DNA from: Bacteroidales bacterium
GTDB taxonomy: Bacteria > Bacteroidota > Bacteroidia > Bacteroidales > JAADJA01
Reading direction: 5' to 3'
Assembly: GCA_030635465.1 (NCBI GenBank)
Contig: DAOVYU010000057.1
Span: 1-6,643, forward strand
DNA length: 6,643 nt
Position 1 is the first letter of the stretch; every line of letters starts with the position of its first letter. The notes beneath the pieces were generated by a model that made no database searches, was not told the origin of the DNA, and worked only from the letters and a program-made list of their open reading frames with translations. Shown piece by piece: positions 5,154 to 6,643 of this stretch. Position numbers and translations under genes: made by a program.

Positions 5154-6643
5154 GTGAATAAGCGAATTATAAGCGGAATTATTGTTTTAATGGCCTTTTC
5201 GTTGGTTGGAATTACATTGGTTCAATACTTTTGGATCAAACATGCCATTGAAGTTAAAGAAGCACAATTTGACCGATCGGTAAATGAGGTTTTGGCTGGT
5301 GTTGTAAAACAATTGGAAACCGATGAGAATGTTTACTTTGTTTCTCAACAGGTATGGACTAGTGAGGATGGACAAACCGTTGAATACATATCCTATTCCG
5401 ATACTTCTAAAAATGATAATATATTCATTCAAGAATCGGGTCGGGTTAACCAAATAAGCGTAAATGCTGATGCTGCTGGTTATATACATGTCAATAGCGA
5501 ATCAGATGACATAGTTACAATAAGTTCAATTGGAGATAAAGAAACCAGGTATCAAACAATTATCAAATTGGATTCACTCAAATCATCATTGAGTGAAAAA
5601 AATATTCAAGTCATATCTGAGATACAAGATTCAGTAAATGTCATCATTCGAAATAAATTGACCTACTTTGAAGAAAGAAATGAAGACCTGGAAGAAGTGA
5701 TTGACAAAATGGTTTTGGACATCAAAAAGATTGACAAACCGCTTGAAACCAGATTTACCACCGAACAAGTCAACAATCGACTTTCTGAACAATTATTTGA
5801 CAGGGGAATTATGTTGCCTTTTGAGTTTGCCGTTTATCAGCCAGAAACTGATTCGTTAACAAGTATAAAGTCCAACAACTTTGTTTCAAATAATGTTACC
5901 ACCAGTTTCAAAACTAGACTCTTCCCCGAGAATATATTTGGTAAACCTGAGTTGTTGTTGCTAAACTTCCCAGATAAAAAAGCACATATTTTAAAATCGA
6001 TGATCTTGTTGCTTTCTGGTTCAGGATTATTCACCATCATAATTTTATTAACTTTTTTAGTGACCATAAGGATTATACTAAGACAAAAAAAGTTATCCGA
6101 GATCAAATCTGATTTTATTAACAATATGACCCACGAATTTAAAACGCCCATTGCAACAATTTCCCTTGCGGTAGATTCTATTAATAATTCAAAGGTTATC
6201 AATGATCCAAAAAAGATACAACACTTCACAGGGATCATCGAGGAAGAAAATAAGCGTATGAATGCGCGTGTTGAAAACGTACTGCAAATGTCATTAATTG
6301 ATAAGCAGGATTTTGCCTTCAGGTATGAAGTAGTGGATATACATGAAATAATTCAGCAGGTCATCAAACAGTTTGAATTGCAGATTCAGAAACAGGAAGG
6401 CCATATTCAACTTGACCTTTTGGCTCAGGATTGCTCCATTGAAACAGATGCAGAGCAAATTTCAACGATACTTGGTTATTTGGTAGATAATGCTTTGAAA
6501 TATTCACCCTACAAACCTGAAATTATTATTTCGACCAACGCTACAAATGGTTCTTTAATAATCAGGATTAAAGACAATGGAGTGGGAATGACAAAAGAGG
6601 AAAAGCATAAAATTTTTGATAAATTTTACCGTGTTCCCAAAGG
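5154..6643 (+). CDS. Two-component sensor histidine kinase (C-terminus cut by window edge)
   Basis: This inner-membrane sensor autophosphorylates on His and should donate to a response regulator. I read the frame from GTG 5154 for 496 codons to the edge. Residues 1-4 (MNKR) precede a membrane helix (about 5-27). An extracytoplasmic domain of about 250 residues follows, with no family I recognise and a coiled-coil-like stretch near 175-205, then a second helix (about 283-306). No HAMP domain intervenes before the H-box FINNMTHEFKTPIATISLA (phospho-acceptor His327). The ATPase domain shows the N-box GYLVDNALKYS (441-451, Asn446), the G1 box DNGVGM (474-479) and the F-box IFDKFYRV; the G2 box lies beyond the window. 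The H-box is of the kind found in Bacteroidota RprX-like kinases. ATG 5190 (codon 13) is the alternative start but would cut into the first helix, so GTG is preferred. A response-regulator gene directly downstream is expected by family habit. It is divergent from the secreted protein gene. Confidence 0.93.
   Translation, partial: MNKRIISGIIVLMAFSLVGITLVQYFWIKHAIEVKEAQFDRSVNEVLAGVVKQLETDENVYFVSQQVWTSEDGQTVEYISYSDTSKNDNIFIQESGRVNQISVNADAAGYIHVNSESDDIVTISSIGDKETRYQTIIKLDSLKSSLSEKNIQVISEIQDSVNVIIRNKLTYFEERNEDLEEVIDKMVLDIKKIDKPLETRFTTEQVNNRLSEQLFDRGIMLPFEFAVYQPETDSLTSIKSNNFVSNNVTTSFKTRLFPENIFGKPELLLLNFPDKKAHILKSMILLLSGSGLFTIIILLTFLVTIRIILRQKKLSEIKSDFINNMTHEFKTPIATISLAVDSINNSKVINDPKKIQHFTGIIEEENKRMNARVENVLQMSLIDKQDFAFRYEVVDIHEIIQQVIKQFELQIQKQEGHIQLDLLAQDCSIETDAEQISTILGYLVDNALKYSPYKPEIIISTNATNGSLIIRIKDNGVGMTKEEKHKIFDKFYRVPK

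Noticed and set aside
5187..6238. Minus-strand open frames of 100 and 133 codons inside the histidine kinase gene
   Set aside because: The plus-strand reading is a continuous kinase with membrane helices, H-box and N-box; the antisense translations show no family features.

Overview
The window looks like chromosomal DNA from a member of the Bacteroidota. It is AT-rich, and its starts lack clear Shine-Dalgarno sequences. It encodes a protein with a C-terminal type IX secretion (T9SS) sorting domain, a system confined to this phylum. All five gene starts are preceded by an exact TAnnTTTG, the -7 element of the Bacteroidota primary sigma factor. No mobile element, CRISPR array, tRNA or rRNA was seen. 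The species cannot be named from this sequence alone.

Layout. (1) Positions 1-1090, minus strand: gcvT, the aminomethyltransferase of the glycine cleavage system, lacking only its extreme C-terminus at the window edge. (2) Positions 1091-1203: a compact divergent promoter region. (3) Positions 1204-3081, plus strand: a complete membrane-anchored nucleotide-sugar 4,6-dehydratase of the FlaA1/WbpM/PglF/CapD type, for surface polysaccharide or glycan synthesis. (4) Positions 3130-3642, minus strand: a small P-loop kinase most like nicotinamide riboside kinase within the uridine kinase superfamily, convergent with the dehydratase. (5) Positions 3754-5013, minus strand: a secreted, very acidic, repeat-containing protein with a signal peptide and a T9SS type A sorting domain, closed by a good intrinsic terminator at 3706-3731. 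(6) Positions 5014-5153: a divergent regulatory region carrying a helically phased array of GTTAA-type direct repeats. (7) Positions 5154 to the window end, plus strand: a two-component sensor histidine kinase, truncated in its ATPase domain by the window edge.

The first three genes look like ordinary, unlinked metabolic and envelope functions. The right half is the interesting part. A histidine kinase with a large extracytoplasmic domain and an acidic cell-surface or exported protein are transcribed divergently from one short region holding about five copies of a GTTAA motif at 9-11 bp steps. This is the arrangement expected for a binding site of an OmpR/PhoB-type response regulator, probably encoded just past the window end. 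The working hypothesis is a self-regulating surface signalling module in which the secreted protein is the regulated output or a partner of the sensor; this is inference.
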